NCBI GenBank assembly: GCA_900708905.1
Contig: CAADRB010000005.1
Location: 4,780,015-4,844,014, forward strand
Direction of reading: 5' to 3'
Length of the DNA: 64,000 nt
Origin: Hymenolepis diminuta
Lineage: Eukaryota; Platyhelminthes; Cestoda; Cyclophyllidea; Hymenolepididae
Shown: positions 25,542 through 37,857 of the stretch, piece by piece
How positions within the stretch are numbered: the first letter of the stretch is position 1
Layout of the letters: each line of letters starts with the position of its first letter
Made by a program: the position numbers and the translations under genes
Notes under the pieces: generated by a model
Seen by the model: the letters and a program-made list of their open reading frames with translations, nothing else
What the model was told of the DNA's origin: nothing
Database searches by the model: none

Positions 25542-26798
25542 TTAGATTAGAGCCTCTTCTAAAGCATCTGAAGCGGATTTCTGATGAACTACAGATGCTC
25601 TTTGAGGTGGAGGTGGCGGTAGATCTTCACTATGAAGTGTTCCTTCACTAGGTGGATGTCCGGATGAGGAGAGGTTTGAGGAATACGCCTGATGGAATAG
25701 ACTTAAGAGATCTATAGGCAGAGGGAAGATGATTGTCGAGTTCTTCTCATCAGAGATGCTAGAAAGTGTTTGAAGATAACGTAATTGAAGAGCAATGGGG
25801 CATTCACCAATCTCCATAGCTGCAGCCTTCAAAGCTACTGAAGCTCTCTGTTCACCTTCTGCTGCAATGACTTTAGCCTTAGCTTCTCGTGCAGCTTCGG
25901 CTTCTGCAGCCATAGCTCTCTGGAGTTGGATGGGTAGACGAACGTCTTTAATATCCACACGTTCAACTTTTACGCCCCATGTCTCCGTAGCAGTATCCAA
26001 ACAGTCCTGCATTAGATGGGCAATCTGTTCTCTAGCTGTCAGCAGCTGATACAGATCAACAGTACCGAGGACATTACGCAGTGTGGTCTGAGCCAACAGA
26101 CGAGTTGATCGATTAGCATCCTCAACATTGACAACAGACATGACAGGATCAAATATCCTATAGTAGACAACAGCATCGACAGCGACTGTCACGGAATCTT
26201 TGGTCAACACTTCTTGTGTGGGAACATTGAAGGTAAATGTACGTAGATCAATGGTCTTAACATTATCAAGACATGGTAGAATGAAAACTAAGCCTGGTCC
26301 CTTGGGAATCTCTGAGACAAGGCGACCTAGACGAAATACAACTGCTCTTTCATATTGTGCAATGACCTTCAAACACATGACCAATGAAAAAGGAAGGGTG
26401 ATGAGCACAGCAAAGTAGGCCAGAATGCGGATAGCTGCCTCACAGCCAAACATACCCTTATTTCCTTGGCGCTGTTTATAGGCATTACTCATAGATCCAC
26501 CATTGTTATTGTTATTTCCTTTGCCGCCAAGGCGTTCGGGTACAAGAGAGAAACCCCTGGCGAGTTGAGGCATTTGGGGTACTCGTAATTGGGCCCCCTC
26601 ACCGCCTCCTCCATCGTCATTTCCATCCCCTGCCCCGCCTCCCCTATTGGCAGGGTCAGAGGCAAAAGACACAGAGGGCATGACGGAGTTCTTGAACAAT
26701 TCTTCTGCTTCTAATTCCTCTTCAGTAGATAGTGGTATGTAAGGTGGTGCACTAGGTTCAACCTCAACGTAGGGTGGAGGGGGAGAATTCTGCGGCAA
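25542..26798 (-). CDS. Stomatin/MEC-2-like SPFH (band 7) membrane protein, 5' end incomplete
   Basis: The frame encodes 418 residues here and ends in TAA at 25542-25544. Seen: residues 1-40 are Pro/Glu-rich; 50-110 are Gly/Asn-rich; a hydrophobic hairpin lies at about 121-146 with the family's hinge proline (P136) and flanking cysteines C119 and C142, a third being C176; then QYERAVVFRLGR (148-159), the SPFH domain with RLLAQTTLRNVLGT (233-246), an Ala/Glu/Lys-rich helix at 294-328, LQLRYLQTL (338-346) and EKNSTIIFPLPIDLL (351-365), all diagnostic of stomatins. A Pro-rich tail follows (394-398). Known of the family: palmitoylated oligomers on the cytosolic face of cholesterol-rich membranes that tune ion channels, MEC-2 in touch receptors. 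Human stomatin has 288 residues, so both tails are extended. Oddity: the codon at 26796-26798 is TTG, and the frame stays open to 26963 (stop at 26964-26966) with no ATG; the first ATG is residue 40. The Pro-rich upstream residues look coding, so I infer an unplaced upstream exon. The whole SPFH region lies in one exon. Confidence 0.95.
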   Translation of the reverse strand: MPQNSPPPPYVEVEPSAPPYIPLSTEEELEAEELFKNSVMPSVSFASDPANRGGGAGDGNDDGGGGEGAQLRVPQMPQLARGFSLVPERLGGKGNNNNNGGSMSNAYKQRQGNKGMFGCEAAIRILAYFAVLITLPFSLVMCLKVIAQYERAVVFRLGRLVSEIPKGPGLVFILPCLDNVKTIDLRTFTFNVPTQEVLTKDSVTVAVDAVVYYRIFDPVMSVVNVEDANRSTRLLAQTTLRNVLGTVDLYQLLTAREQIAHLMQDCLDTATETWGVKVERVDIKDVRLPIQLQRAMAAEAEAAREAKAKVIAAEGEQRASVALKAAAMEIGECPIALQLRYLQTLSSISDEKNSTIIFPLPIDLLSLFHQAYSSNLSSSGHPPSEGTLHSEDLPPPPPQRASVVHQKSASDALEEALI

Positions 26799-26963
26799 CC
26801 GAGGCGTCTTTGTGTGGTTGGGAGGCCGCTGACGATTGTAAGAAGCCGACGTTTGTTGTTGGGTGGTGTAGTGGTTGGGCTTGACTACGGCTACGTTGCT
26901 GGATCGAATCAGCCTGATGCCGTGATAAAGCTTGTGGTGGTGGTGATAGACTTGCCGTGGTGC
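26799..26963 (-). CDS. Probable upstream part of the stomatin coding exon
   Basis: These 55 codons continue the stomatin frame upstream without a stop. They are His/Gln/Pro/Asn-rich and resemble the low-complexity start of the recognised protein. No ATG occurs. A splice acceptor must lie somewhere in or near this stretch; AG dinucleotides near 26905-26960 are possible, but none has a good pyrimidine tract, so I cannot place the exon edge. The lower part is likely coding and the upper part uncertain. Confidence 0.45.
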
Positions 26964-27038
26964 TTAATTAGCCCAAACTTAATTCCAAGGCAGTCAGAAA
27001 CACACCGTATGCATATTTTCCCCAGTGAGAATTATACC

Positions 27039-27230
27039 TCAGCCTGTGCGTACGCCACGGCGTAGTGACTGAACGCAGGCTATGAACGCATATGACAGCA
27101 CGCGCGTGTTTGGCCGCACACACGGCCGCACATGCGTATCAAGATAAACCATGCAGGCAAAGTGGAGGAATTTGTGGACAGACATATGCCCTATCGATTC
27201 ACAGCTATTGCGAGAACCAATCAAGTCATG
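27039..27230 (-). promoter_or_regulatory. Candidate stomatin promoter: CpG-dense patch with CCAAT box
   Basis: About a dozen CpGs fall within 27041-27140 in a window otherwise poor in CpG. The patch has the nine-base string GGCCGCACA twice (27112-27120 and 27124-27132). On the minus strand a GATTGG (inverted CCAAT) lies just upstream, near 27215, and a TTCAGTC initiator-like string near 27070. It sits less than 300 bases upstream of the open stomatin frame, which is the main reason for the call. A transcript starting here would give a leader with no in-frame ATG unless splicing adds one. Confidence 0.3.
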
Positions 27231-27268
27231 ACCTCATGTCCCATGATTAGCGTGCACGCAGCAAAACT

Positions 27269-27302
27269 GGTGGTGGTGGTGTGTGTGTGTGTGTGTGCGT
27301 GT
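27269..27302 (+). repeat. (TGG)n/(TG)n microsatellite
   Basis: Four GGT-type triplets run into about nine TG dinucleotides with one CG interruption. It lies just upstream of the CpG-dense patch 5' of the stomatin gene. Confidence 0.95.
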
Positions 27303-30079
27303 TTGTTAGATGGTTGAATCACGGAAATAGCCATAATACTACTGCCGTATGAACATAAATTGTAACTCTGGAGGGATTTTTATTACCTTCACTTGGGTCA
27401 TTTACTTTCTCAGTTAAACATGAGTTCAACTTTTGTATATATAATTGGAAGAACATTGAAATTTCCACCAAAAAACCAGAGCCATAATTTAAGATTTAAG
27501 CACACTATTTCTATGTTTTTAATTCTGCCCTCGATTTGTTCTAAATCTGAGGTAGCGGTGAGTCACGGGGTTAGAAGCATTTTCGAACTGCTGCAAGTAA
27601 GGTTAATTAATGTGGAGATTAAAGTGAGCTAATGAACGCAGATTGCGGGTTATGGAGTATCAAATTCGTAACACAACTTTCAAGCTCAAATGGGGAAATT
27701 TAAGCATTTTAGCCCGAAATAGTTGCTGAAATGAATATGCACTCTAAAAATTGATATTTTCAACAAAGGAGAGTTCATCTTTATTGAGCTAACTTGGGAT
27801 TTATTTAAGGCGGAAATGTAATACACAGGTGATGCACCTGTAATAACAATAATAGAGATTTGATTGCGACATTATTGCATTACCTATTAAATATTTCTAG
27901 ATTACTCTGAACAGATAAGCTTCCTTTTTATTTGGTGAATTGATTGAAAGTTATGGCCTCGTAAAAGCAACTTCATGTTCGCATGAGTAAAAAGTAGGGA
28001 ATGCATTTATCCATCTCCCTTTAGAATGAGGTAAAGTAACTTAGAGTGAAGAAATTGAGATTTAAAAAGACTCATTTTACATCCACTCAAATTTCATGCT
28101 TTCTGAAACCATTAGACAGTTAAAACATCTGATGCTAAGCGCGTATGTCAACAAATTTTGTGCTAACTGTTCCAGTAACATAGATACTCCAGCGATTTTC
28201 TAACCAAAAAGCTTAGAAACAAGACAAATTACCGTTGCCAAGTAGGCTATAACATGGCAATGGGATAAACCAAAGGCTTTAAGTTATTCATCTTTCCAGC
28301 GTGAAAGAAACGAGATCACGTCTTTATTCTGCAGGGCAAAATTCCATAGAAATGATTTCAATAAAGTGGAAAATCGGTAAAGAGATCAGTGTGTGAGCCA
28401 AATCAATGAGCAACGATGCAAGAATCTCACCACCATTTTAGTCTAAACAGAACTCTTTTTTTCAGAAGTCATCAAGGATAAATACTCTTGGATGGGCACA
28501 GCTCGAAATCCCAAATCCCAATTTCATCTAACAACCTTATCCAATGCACGGACACTAGATGAAACTCAGGTCCCAATTACTTGATGAGAATTCCAAATCA
28601 TTAATAGGTAAATTAAATTTGAAAGAGGGAAGAGACTTGTAGTATGTAGAACATTATTAAGCAAAATGACCGAATGACCTAGATTACAAAACGATTATTG
28701 ATTTAATTTGAGGTAAAATTCCAAATTTTCTGGAGTGAAACTTTTCAACACTCATTTTGGAACGGTGAGTAACATTTCAGAAACAATCCGATTAGAAGCA
28801 CTCCTCCCACCCCTCCTCTGCCTCTATATCACTTTAACTAGTATAGCCAGTAGTGTCGTTTACGGAAGGCGGTCAGTGGTAAATTGGACCCTTGACCTCA
28901 ATTGCAAACGTTGGCAATTTCACCCTCGAAGCACATTGTTGGTTTGTACTTCCCCATACGCAAGGACGAAGCTTGTGCGGAATAACAAATAGAAAGTGCT
29001 CGGAAGATTGTATGGAAATTATTAAAAGCAAGACTAATTAAGAAAGAAAATAGAGGAGAATTTGAACCGCAACAGCGTATTAATACCAATAAAATTTAAA
29101 GAAAATCGACCAAATAAACACTTATTTAATAAAACTTAAAAATGATAGTACTCTTGGTGAATATTTTAATTGGTCCTTAAATAATTTACACAACTGTCAT
29201 TCCCAAGGAAAATTTTGTTTCAATATCACTGTTTGGGTAGTTTATTAGGGTATACTACCATACTATGCAATCCGAAAATGCACTTCGACATTGCGTCCAT
29301 GAAGACGCATATTATTTAGTGTTTAATGATCATAATTACAGACTTATAATTCGTGGTTGATCTCCGAATGCTATTTGATAAATATAGCAAGTAGCCTTCT
29401 TTTCCCTCCATTAGTCTAAAAGGTGACTTACCTGTATATTTTTTCCCACATCAATTAGCGAAATAAAATGCGAAGCAAGATGCAATCAGGGAAATGTATT
29501 TTCTGACAACCTCAAATGTCTCCTTCTGCAACAACTGCTGGACTGAGTATCTTCAAAATAAAATGAAGGCTTAACTAAGTTGTCAAATGTGGTATCCTTT
29601 AATGACTTAACTTTGACTCAATACTTCCGCCTGATTAACTGAAATTCAATGAGCCTGATTCTCCCGCATTCATCTTGATCGGGTTTGAACTTAACCTTGA
29701 CTTTCATGAATAACTAATGCCCAATTAGATGTGCTCAGGAAAACTTATGCTAACCATCCTGATTAATTATAGTAAATGATATTTTTCCTTCTTTAAACCA
29801 GTCAGCAACAAAACGGAAGTTGTTTTCTCCTTTGCTTTTCCCTCTATTGTCATTATTATTGTTTCATTCCTCAGAGCATGCGATATCAAACCATCGTTCT
29901 CTACTGTTGCTTTATTCTATTTTTTCTGAATATTTCAAGGGGAAAATATATTTATGAATGACTATTAATTTCTTTCCTTGGCGAAATGAATATTTCATTT
30001 CATACTTTCTTCTCATTATTTGTGAAATAAATAAATAAAATGAATCCCGCTTACTTTACCTAGTTCGAATTGAATTCTG

Positions 30080-30171
30080 ATTGGTTTTCGCTATAAAACT
30101 AGAACAGGTGCTTTCTTCCTTCCTCTTACCAGGGACATCAGCTTGCAGATCGTAAGAAATGCCTTTCAGGT
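30080..30171 (+). promoter_or_regulatory. Candidate TATA promoter with tiny first exon
   Basis: An ATTGG (30080-30084) precedes TATAAAA (30092-30098). About 60 bases later come an ATG (30159) and a CAG|GTAAAA donor (30169/30170). Spacing suits an arthropod gene whose first coding exon holds only a few codons. No convincing second exon follows within 1.5 kb, so this may be chance. Confidence 0.2.
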
Positions 30172-33100
30172 AAAATGAATTTTAGTATAAACGGCTAGCG
30201 TCTTTAAATTTGAGAAGGAATAATAATCTCCAAGTGAATTTAAAATTCGAATTAGTGAAATCTCGCATCTTACAGACTCATTTTAAGGGAAAAATTTAAA
30301 AGACATTATGTTATGCTTAAGTAATTATATGAAAGAAAACGAGTATTATATCCGTACTTGATTGAATCACTAATCCACTAATGGATAGAGTGTAATTATT
30401 ACATAGTAATGCATTTCATTGCAAATTACAGTTTACCCACATTGCTTCATTAATAGACATAAAGATGTAACCCCTTGTTGTTTTCAAATGCTTCATTTTG
30501 ATGGCAGCACAAATGAAAATGAGAAACATACAGAGGGACCATTGTTCTGAAATTGTCAGTCCATACCGCCAGGGTACACAGCCCTTAAATACTAATACGC
30601 GGTATAAAACCATGACCTAGATATCCTCTGAGACGATATCTCAAGGTCATACATTCCTGATAATTAATGTTTATTTTTCAAATCCAAATTTCCGCTGATT
30701 TTCTTTTATCCTGATTGTAATAATGATATTTTCTAAGTCTTCCTAAATGGATATAAGTTTGATGTGATTTAGCAGCTCATGGTCACAACGTGTTTGTTTT
30801 AATTAGCTTTTACTTAGTCCCCATTCTAAAAATTAATAAATAAATCTCAGTGTTATGAGCAATCACGAAAATAAATCAACCCATCAACTTGTTCTGAATG
30901 TATCGTGTACGTTATTTCCCGCATATGAACATGAGAGTCAAATGATGAGAATTTAATATTATGACATCATGATGTGAACTCTTCCTTTCGGAAAATGTGA
31001 ATAGCTCAATGCCCGGAAAGTGAGACTTGTGCTCTATTGGTTTCATTATCCACTCATTTTCAATTGTTGGATTAGCCTGTTATTCTCCATATTCAGTTGA
31101 TCAAAGTATAAAAAGTCATAAATATTGACAATGCCACTAGTTGCAACCTCCTATCTCTTATTTGTGTCATTTTGACCTTGTCGTCATGACAAAAGTACAT
31201 TTCACAAACATTATGTCATTAAATATATTTAAAAAACCGGCCGAAGCTAAAAGTTGTACGGGATTAGGTCATTTCCAATTATTTATCTTCCCTTCCCAAT
31301 GTACCTAATTATCTCATGGGACGGTTATATTCTCCATGCTCCCTATCCATGTGTGGGAAAAAACATCTGGACATTTTGTAAAGTACGGGAACACGTTGCT
31401 CTCCCTTATTGCTCCAATACAATTTCCCCTCTAACCAAGATCTATTTGTTAATTTTAGAAAACTGTTAAGTATTTAATATTTATTTTTCTCCGCAGACTT
31501 ATGTATTCGGCATCAAATTTTCATTGCCTGGGAAACTGAATCAAGAGAATACCTCAAACAAAATCTGTACTTTAACCTTATGAAAGTTCAAATAAAGAGA
31601 ATTAAATTGTACTTTTGACAGAATTTTTAGGATATATCCTCCCTTTTTCTCTAACATATTAATAAATCCAGACTGTACAAATGGTTGAACTGAGCAGATA
31701 TTTATAAATTTAGAATGAAAGCCAATTACATCAGTACTAAAATATTAAATATTGGAAAGATAATAATCTTTGTTTGAATAATCAAGCATTTTGTGTATCG
31801 ATAACCTTCGCAGAGAAGACTGAGCCATGACAGTTGCTTTTGCGGTTTTATTTGATTAGATCATAAAACGACTCTCCACTTTAATAGACGGGTCTCTTCC
31901 CCATCAATGCAAATGGAAATCAACAAGGAATACATTTTTTTTGAAAAATACTGAGAGAACGCTTTTCTCAGTTAGTCAGTAGTCTCTTGAATTTGAAGAT
32001 CTCTCCTCCATATTGGCATCTCACTATGAGTGCATAGTTTTTATATCTCCTCTCCGTATTCTGGCACACCTCTATTTGTGTGGCTTATGTAAAATCAAAA
32101 GCTCAAAAGTTTAGACGATTCCAGTGGATGTTGTGTGCAACTTTATTCTAATTTTAGATTTTTTTCAGTTGAAATAGTTAAAAGAGAATGGATGTTCCAG
32201 CCTTGATACTATTCCTGCTAATATAGTGTTGGCATGTAGGCTTGTAGATTTTACGTCTGAGCTTTCCAGGTAGAACTAAAATGAAAGCCAAAACAAAGTC
32301 ATGGCTAAGCCAACTCAAGCAGGACGTCGTGAAGGTTATTTACTTGACTTGATCGTCATAGCTAAATTAAAACAGTTCATTCCTACCTCTAAGAGAGTAA
32401 ATTCCTATTTGAAAAGAATCCAGACTTCCTTTTTATTTTCAGGCCATATTTTTTATTGAAATATATTTAATGTTTTCAATTACGAAAAGATTTTGCATTG
32501 TTTTGGATTATAACAATGTCAAATATAATTAACAAAATATTCCATTAATCCATGTTTTATTTGAGCTGATATCCAGCATTCTGTCCTCATTTCCATCTAC
32601 TCTTTCTTTCCTCCTTTCTTTGAATTTTATGCAGCAAATTTCTCCTTTGACCTCTTTGTATTATCTGTCTTACGCACTATTGAGCTATTAATCAATCATT
32701 TCCATTAAACAAAATTTATTGCGTTTTTCAAACGAGTAATTTGAGGTCGTGAAATTGCCATACATGGAGATTAGCTGATAAAAATTCGACCTTAACGACC
32801 TTAACAAACTAAAGGTGTTAAAAATGCAAGGCTTCTCAATATTTCGAGGTATCCGATAAAAAGCTGTTTGTTTTACTCCTATATCGATGAACACAGGAAC
32901 AACACATCTCCACTTCACCATCTGAACTACTAGGATGTGTCGACCACTTCACTACTCTTGGTTATCCCCTCTCTTTTAAGACCTATGTTAATAAATTTAT
33001 TCGCCTCAAATAACTTGTTTCCAACAGGTATTTTAATTATTGTTAGTGAAATAGCTCCAGGACGGAAATAAAATATCCTGTTGCCTACTAGATTCTAAAT

Positions 33101-34126
33101 GTTTCGGTGCTTTTTAAATGTCAATGCTGATGTATTTTCAGTAGTAAATATTAACATATAGCACCATGAAATATTCATTGGCGCGATGTCATATAGACAA
33201 TATATGCAGTATAGGCTGCCGATTGAGATGTTCAGAGCCACGATAGCTCAGATGGAAGGTAGAAGAAACATTGTACGGCAAAAAGAGGTCCTCTTGGTTA
33301 TCTCAATAAGGATGTTCAATAGATTTTATGCGACTTAGAAGTGAGTAACGCACTAGTAATTTTATTATTAATAGGCAAAAGAACAAAATAATAGTAATTA
33401 AAAAAATTCCAGCATTCTGAGGATGACTTCCATTCAAAGACTTTGTAGGAGCTAAGAGTTGTGCTGAAGGATAAATATTCCCACGGTGATTAAATTGCAG
33501 GAGCTAACAACAGACAACCACAGTACAAGTGTCTAGAAGATCGGGTCACTAGTAAAGCAAGACTTATTGAACACAGTCGAGATGGATGGAGGGGGTGTAA
33601 GGGCGGGCGCACACTAACAAAAACAAGGCCCAGGAAAGGTAGAGGGATACTGTGAGAATGTGGGAATTAAACGTCTGCGCGCTGATTTTAGTATCCAACG
33701 TCTCGTTGGCGCTTACAGGTGAAAACTGATAAAGAATCTCCAACTGAAGCGTCTAAAAATAGGTCCAATAAACTCAAAATCTTAAGATTCCAGCTTCAAT
33801 AACATTTTTTCAGAGCAGTAAAAATTTTCAATTCTATCTCTTATTATTGCTATTTAGTTGAATCCTGGAGAACTGATTATATCATGAATAAAATATTTAA
33901 CTTGCGAGGGTAAAAGTACTTCTCTGTCCAGCATTTATTTTAGGCGCTTAACGATAACTGTTTAATAAAACAAACCAAATTGAGGCGAAGCTAGAAAATG
34001 GACACTTACTTTTACCATATTAAAAAGGTGTGTCACGTATCACTAACTTCATCCAATTTCATTTAATTCTTAATTGTGATAGGTGTTTCTAATTTTATTT
34101 GAATAAATAATTACTTGTTTAAAAAA

Positions 34127-34147
34127 GCATTATGCATTATGCATTTA
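34127..34147 (+). repeat. Short tandem repeat, unit GCATTAT
   Basis: Two exact GCATTAT units and a third GCATTTA. Confidence 0.8.
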
Positions 34148-36238
34148 TTCACAGAGGTTTTAATTAAAAGGAGTTGATATATGATTATTAATAGCTATTA
34201 ACCATTAGAAATGCAAAAAATCGGCTGACAGAGATTTAAACAATTGATCAGGCGGAAGGAGGTCAAAAAGAAGCCGAGAGGTATCAGTGAGTCTTACTTC
34301 ATTTGGTTTTTTCTGTTCAGGTTGCGAAATTTTTACAAAATGGGTAGTTCACGTTCCAGAGTTCAAATTTTATGGCTTCCGGTTTTGAATGCGTCAAATG
34401 TTTGTACACGATGTCTCATGTTTACTGGCGTTTTCAAGATCATGACGGTCTTGCTTTTACCGTTCATTTCTTTTCTTTCACACTAAGAGAAAATGACTTT
34501 GCTTGAAATTCTGTCTTAACATTATCAAAGTTAAGATGGCAACGTATTATAATTCAACAGAGGCCTGGAAGCTGTGTTCACTGAAGGTGATCGATAATAT
34601 GGCGTTTCTTTTTAACAAAGTCATCGTTTTTTTTCAAATTTTTCAAAGAATAAAGTTTTGTATTATGATACCGAATGGCAAAATATGAAGTAAATTCTAA
34701 CGAGATCTGTCATGATAAAATAGGTCATTGCTATTCTCAACTACCTTTTCTTAGCTATAATAAAATGAAAATCAACTAAGATGGCTTGATCGATCACAAT
34801 ATTAGGTCAACCTGTCGTCGAGCTTTGAATATATTACTTTGAACTCACTTACAAATCTGGGAGTTAAATAATGAAATTCTAAGCATTGGCAGCAATTCAT
34901 ATGAAATGACGACGACCCAAAGATTCAAGATTTCTAATATGGTCTTTTAGTTCCCCTTTCGTTGACTTAATTACCTATCTATTCCTGACATCCTCACCGA
35001 TCCTTAGTGAACTCGTTTTCTTTTCCCTTTATTAATATGTCTTTGCATAGCTAAAACTTCCAAAAGCTTTTTCTCTGTTGTAATTATAATGACAGTTTCA
35101 GTCGATCCTATAAAATCTTTGATCTATGAAGCATTAAATATGTCTGAATATTATCTAGGGTTGGAATAATATAACAAAGACATCATATGAAAAACAAATA
35201 TTCGATGTCAAGACACGCAATGTTCGCTGTTATGTGTCTTCTCTAACAATTAACAACTTTGTTGTCTTCTGCCAAAATCATCGGGCAGTTATTACCTGTG
35301 TTGAAAAGAATTTCAAATTTCATTTAATAACAAACCTGCACGTATACATTACTATAAAAATGCTATATTTATTGAAAATGCCTCCGTCTCATTCATCCAA
35401 CTACAAAAAATCAATGTTAGCAAAAGTAATATTCGTAAAAGTATGACTTTTCTGACGGAGAGGGATTGATCCTCGAAGAAAAAATTAGATCCGATTACTG
35501 GCAAATGATATTGCAATTGTAGTGGTTCTGTGATCCTTCATCCACATCAAGTTATGCATGTTGGAAATGGTCCCAAAGTGCTTATTTAACTCTCCCTTAT
35601 CACTCTTCCATACACATTTATTCCAAGTTGGGCACTTTCTATTGAATTTCAATTATACTGTCTATATATCTATCTCTACCCTCTTGTGTTGTGGCAAATT
35701 GAAAATTACATCCGATGAGCCATAATTGCATCCAAAAGTCTCTTGATATGGAAAATAATATTCCAACTATGAAACATTTGAACTAAGTTAGGGCTAATCA
35801 GTTGTGTTTGACTTCGTCGACTGTAATCACCTCTTTTTGCCAAGCTTTCTTATTCTGTCGTCATATTTTGAGACCCATTTGTAATCGGGAATCAAATTTT
35901 GTTTTACTAGACTGTTTAAATAGATACCGGTACGAAGAAAATAAATGTGATTCATTTTAACCAAAGAGAAGCAATAGATTTCAGCGTTTGGTTTGATATA
36001 AGAGGAAGGATGCGGTGGACAATACCAACTCATCTGAGAGTCAGAAATATTTAATCGCGTATTTATTAAACCGATTACTTCTGTTGATAATTTCATTTTC
36101 TATACTTATATTCCATGGTAAGGCAAAACAATTTTAAAAATTTTCATCCTGTGGAAATACCAAAACACGTAGAAAGGAATAGTTAATAATGACGACGTAT
36201 ATTCACCTTTAAAGGAGAACATTTTGGGGATAACAGTC

Positions 36239-36775
36239 ATAGGTGAATCAGAATTGAAATATAGGGAATAAGAAGGACCCTACCTTATCTGAATTCCAGA
36301 AATTTCAGATCAGCCAAGTTTTAATTCAAACTTATCCTTCATTATTTTCGGGATCGCAAGGGAAACCCGGGGTGACATGTTTCCACGTGACTTCCCAGGC
36401 ACTATCTTTTCACAAAATTCTTGTAGCAGTGAAGTGATAAAGGAGGGACTACTAGTTGTTAAATCATTGTTGGATTTATCCATGCTTTCTTATCTTGCTT
36501 TCAGTAGCAAAAAGGTTGGTGTCACTGAAAACATTGTTCAAATCTTTGATCTGTGGTTGATGTTCGGCTAGGCGAGGAATAGAATTTATCATCCAAATAT
36601 CGTTTCCTTATCGTCGAACATCCGCCTGGAGTTGCCTTAACCAACCCTGTGGGTGCAAATTTAGAGGTGTCTACTTAAATAGCAAATCGGTTCACCTCCA
36701 GTGATATCAGTGGCCAGTACTATTGGTTAATTCTGATTAAATGTGAGTTTGTCGGAAGGCCGACTTCAGGATACC
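36239..36775 (+). repeat. Unidentified dispersed repeat, copy A
   Basis: Shares an ordered series of blocks with 60960-61576. They begin with CCCTACCTTATCTG then CAGAAATTTCAGATCA (copy B: CCCTACTTTATCTG, CAGAATTTTCAGATCA) and end with CATCCGCCTGGAGTTGCC followed by TTAACCAAC (copy B: CATCCACTTGAAGTTTCC, TTAACCAAC). A weaker tail match (GTTTGTCGGAAGG against GTTTCTCAGAAGG) extends it. Internal divergence is high, with indels. No domain was recognised in any frame, so it may be a decayed transposable element or a duplicated fragment. Confidence 0.75.
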
Positions 36776-37216
36776 TTCCTCTACTCAAATTAAGCGTTGA
36801 TAACATTTTTCATAACGAATTTTGGGAATTTTTAGATCTTGAATTCAAAAGTAAATGGGATATCTTAACTCCTGATCAACGTATACCTCTCATAATTTAA
36901 TTCTTATACTTAAATAATTTATTCGTCTAGCACATGGAAACTAAAAAGGATTTTGTTCGTGATTTGTTATTATTTTCCTTGATTGGACTTCTTGCTTGCT
37001 ATTGCACAAATTAAAATAATATTCACATGGATACCTTCCCTCAATTCACTATGTATACAGTTTACGTTTAAAAAAACGAGATTTCAATCTGCAGAAATAA
37101 ATTTTCCATGTAAATGGAGGGTCCACTTTGGAATGGAATCGTTGAGCACTCGGAGAACTGCTTAAAAGATAACTGATTCGAGCGGTCACCTGGTATATAC
37201 AGATTACGGTTACCAG

Positions 37217-37235
37217 CCCCCCCCCCTCTCCTCCC
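37217..37235 (+). repeat. Poly-C/pyrimidine tract
   Basis: Ten consecutive Cs followed by TCTCCTCCC. A simple homopolymer tract; its length may be unreliable. Confidence 0.9.
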
Positions 37236-37829
37236 TCACAACAAACCTAATGCTCAAATAGTTAAATGACGTTGAAATTTTTATTCTCTAGGGTTAAAAT
37301 ATATCAAGAATGGGAAAATTAATAAAAACGCTCACTGATGGTATACAGTAATCGTTGTGTGTCCTCTTTATACAACTTTAAATTATTAAATCAAGTGTTA
37401 TTCATTTATAATGACACTGTTTTGTTAACAAAGAACATTCTTTACATTTATATAAGTTGAACCACGGTGAGTTCTGTAGACTTTCTCATAATTGCATACC
37501 TTTGGATGAAGTGCCGTTGTGTTTTCCGTGCCCAGTTAGCTAACACACATTAAATGACAACTAATGTGAAAATTTTAAATTACAGATCATCAAAATTCTT
37601 TTCTGAATACTTTCCATTTGACAATTGCATAAATGCAAAGTAGGGGATTATTCTGTCTCTTAATACCGGAGTACTTATTTGACTTAAAACTATTATCACG
37701 TTTTCAAAAATATCGATTTTTCAAAGAAGGTGAAATCAAATTTTTTCCCAACTTACTTTATTTGAACAATGTATCTACATCACTGAAAATTAATTTTACA
37801 TGAATGATTATTATGATGGTGAATTATTA

Positions 37830-37857
37830 ATTTATTTTATTTTATTTTTATTTTATT
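37830..37857 (+). repeat. (TTTTA)n short tandem repeat
   Basis: About five TTTTA-like units with one extra T. Confidence 0.85.

Larger units (their letters stand above)
27303..36238. other. No recognised gene
   Basis: AT-rich DNA with one TATA-like candidate near 30.09 kb. A GC-richer patch at about 33560-33720 has CpGs but no coding frame. An upstream stomatin exon could lie in the first part on the minus strand but was not identified. Confidence 0.35.

Noticed and set aside
25795..26418. Plus-strand open frames of 84 and 72 codons
   Set aside because: They are antisense shadows of the stomatin coding region.
33238..33320. tRNA-like start (TAGCTCAGATGG, a good A box)
   Set aside because: No matching T arm or B box at the right distance and no acceptor stem; at most a decayed tRNA-derived remnant.
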